Positions 15,303-16,639 of a stretch of DNA of 16,639 bases are shown here, piece by piece (the stretch's first letter is position 1; every line of letters starts with the position of its first letter). Under the pieces are notes generated by a model. That model saw only the letters and a list, made by a program, of their open reading frames with translations, did no database searches and was not told the DNA's origin. The stretch is from the NCBI GenBank assembly GCA_964580995.1, contig CAZOMV010000119.1, positions 1 through 16,639 of the forward strand, given 5' to 3'. Position numbers and translations under genes: made by a program. Source of the stretch: JAKJEP01 sp964580995. GTDB taxonomy: Bacteria > Planctomycetota > Phycisphaerae > Sedimentisphaerales > SM23-30.

Positions 15303-15342
15303 AACCAGCCCGGCCCGGCCGGAAGGGGGGGCCGGGCTGGTT
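15303..15342 (-). terminator. Long GC-rich hairpin between the two paralogues
   Basis: Arms 15303-15316 and 15329-15342 are exact complements over 14 bases (AACCAGCCCGGCCC) around a 12-base G-rich loop. It is about 70 bases after the stop of the right-edge gene and before the start of the PEP-CTERM gene, so it most likely ends the former's transcript, although neither strand has a true U-run after it. It may instead be a dispersed palindromic repeat. Confidence 0.5.
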
Positions 15343-15414
15343 ACTCTTGAAATTAATTAGTCATAATCTGAATTACGCGGATCATGGAAAAACAACCAAA
15401 CCGCCAACGCGAAA

Positions 15415-16639
15415 TTACGGACAGGAGTCGGGATTATCGTAACCACACTCCAGCCACAAAGTTGCAAACTCCGCAAAATCCACAAGGTCGATCACGCAAT
15501 CCCCATTGACATCCCAGTTCGATACCGGTGCCAGACATTCAAGAGGTTTAGTGGTAAAACTCCAAACCGTGCCCGGAGCCACTACGTTATCACCGACACC
15601 TTCATCGACGACCCAATAATACGTGGTATCGGGGGCCATCAAACCAACACCGAAGGGATCGTTCGAGGTATCTGGCGTCTGGGACGCTACCTGTACGGAA
15701 GGATCGCGACCGGACACCAGCGCCTCATCGGTGTCAAAATACACATTCGCCCATTCGACATTCAAAGTGTTATTCCATTGCAACGTTGCTGCATAAGCGA
15801 CACCGGTTATGCCGGACGGGCTGGGACTGACCAGTTCTGCTTGTTCATAGGCCGGCGCCGTGGTGAAGGTCCAAACGTCGCCCGTGCGGACAGGTCCATT
15901 CGGAATCAAAACATCGACACGCCAGGCATATTCCGTTTCCGGGTCCAGCGCGGAGGCGGGCGTATAACAATGCGGTTCGCCGCCCGATACCAGGAACGGG
16001 CCTGCCAGGTTGTTCAGATCATCCGCAGGCCCATAGTACACATTATAGGAAAAATAGTTCCCGTTGGGATCCGGATAGTTGGGATCATTCACAGGGCCAT
16101 TCCAGCACAAATTGGTACTGGCCAATACATCCGCAGCACCGTCGTCGGGTGAAGGGGCCCAGGCAAGCAATACTTCCTGTGCAATCACATCGGCTACTAA
16201 TGAGGTTCTTGAATCACCTCCGGGGTAACCGTTGCCACTGATGAAATCGATGGTGTCGCCTGTTTGTAAAGCTACATCGGCCAAGGCAAAACTCGCAGGA
16301 GTCACATAGTCATTAACCAGGCCTTGCCAAAGGACATCTGTGCCGTTTTTTACCACATAGACGTTCGTGATCTGCTGGGGGGGGTTGACATATCCTGTGC
16401 CTGTAAAACTGCCCGTTATATCATAGATGCCGGCTTCGGGAGTTAAACGGGCGGTGGCCTGATAGGTAGTCCAGGCGTTCATGATAGGTCCGGGTTTGCC
16501 TAGCCAGGGGTCGGTCTTTCCTATTACACAGGTGTTGAAGGTCCCCGCGACCAAATATGGATCTGTAAAAGGAGCCGTATGCGAATGCGTACCTAAAATT
16601 AAATCTCCGAAGACTCCGGTGGCATGCCCCGTTTCAATC
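15415..16639 (-). CDS. Secreted protein with FN3-like modules and dockerin-like tail, 5' end off window
   Basis: The visible 407 residues start inside the N-terminal domain (IETGHATGVFGDLILGTH) and run to a stop at 15415. The first 120 or so match the PEP-CTERM paralogue closely (KPGPIMNAW, TNVYVVKNGTDVLWQG, GDSRTS). Then come two fibronectin-III/Ig-like modules, each ending in the planctomycete-style pattern ETEYAWRVD...G.VWTFTT and DTTYYWVVDEGV...GTVWSFTT, with N.YYG/N.YFD strands between. The C-terminal 35 residues, WDVNGDCVIDLVDFAEFATLWLECG, form a dockerin-like calcium loop (D-x-N-x-D-x-x-x-D) plus helix instead of a PEP-CTERM tail. An apparent TTG start at 16554 is not the true start because homology to the paralogue continues upstream to the edge. 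It is probably extracellular; its role is unknown. Confidence 0.88.
   Translation of the reverse strand, partial: IETGHATGVFGDLILGTHSHTAPFTDPYLVAGTFNTCVIGKTDPWLGKPGPIMNAWTTYQATARLTPEAGIYDITGSFTGTGYVNPPQQITNVYVVKNGTDVLWQGLVNDYVTPASFALADVALQTGDTIDFISGNGYPGGDSRTSLVADVIAQEVLLAWAPSPDDGAADVLASTNLCWNGPVNDPNYPDPNGNYFSYNVYYGPADDLNNLAGPFLVSGGEPHCYTPASALDPETEYAWRVDVLIPNGPVRTGDVWTFTTAPAYEQAELVSPSPSGITGVAYAATLQWNNTLNVEWANVYFDTDEALVSGRDPSVQVASQTPDTSNDPFGVGLMAPDTTYYWVVDEGVGDNVVAPGTVWSFTTKPLECLAPVSNWDVNGDCVIDLVDFAEFATLWLECGYDNPDSCP

Overview
The window looks like a chromosomal segment of a Planctomycetota bacterium, probably class Phycisphaerae near Sedimentisphaerales. This is an inference from style, not from a marker gene. 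Secreted proteins here carry GLUG repeats, FN3-like modules, PEP-CTERM tails and the degenerate dockerin-like tails (paired D-x-N/S-x-D loops ending in a W-L helix) common in that group. Base composition is moderate, Shine-Dalgarno sites are strong, and several promoters match the sigma-70 consensus.

Layout. (1) Positions 1-4246, minus strand: the conserved nusA-infB information-processing operon, with the first codons of a probable DUF503/YlxP gene at the left edge. (2) Positions 4247-4916: a gene-free divergent control region. It holds a perfect-consensus minus-strand promoter, a second minus promoter, about 190 bases of folded sequence and an intrinsic terminator-like hairpin, all upstream of nusA; an extended -10 promoter faces right. 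(3) Positions 4917-6389, plus: a membrane-anchored coiled-coil protein ending in a BRCT-like fold with a calcium-loop motif, followed by a strong terminator. (4) Positions 6706-8327: divergent genes for an endonuclease III/MagIII-like DNA glycosylase (minus) and a CPBP intramembrane protease (plus). (5) Positions 8597-10876, plus: a large secreted GLUG-repeat protein with a dockerin-like tail. (6) Positions 10898-13077, minus: a thrC-dapB operon (aspartate-family amino acid synthesis) with its own promoter. (7) Positions 13189-16639, minus: a secretome island with a CBM9-like PEP-CTERM protein, a hidden 58-residue reading frame, a small PEP-CTERM protein and, running off the right edge, a larger paralogue with the same N-terminal domain but FN3-like modules and a dockerin-like tail.

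How the parts work together. The left third is housekeeping (transcription elongation/termination and translation initiation) with an elaborate leader that could make nusA-infB expression attenuable or could encode a separate small RNA. The middle mixes repair, membrane proteolysis and amino acid synthesis with no clear common theme. The right end and the GLUG gene form a cell-surface/exoprotein set with two different C-terminal localisation signals. The best candidates for something undescribed are the nusA leader RNA, the membrane-tethered BRCT-like protein, and the tail swap between the two right-end paralogues. No mobile element, CRISPR array, tRNA or rRNA was seen.
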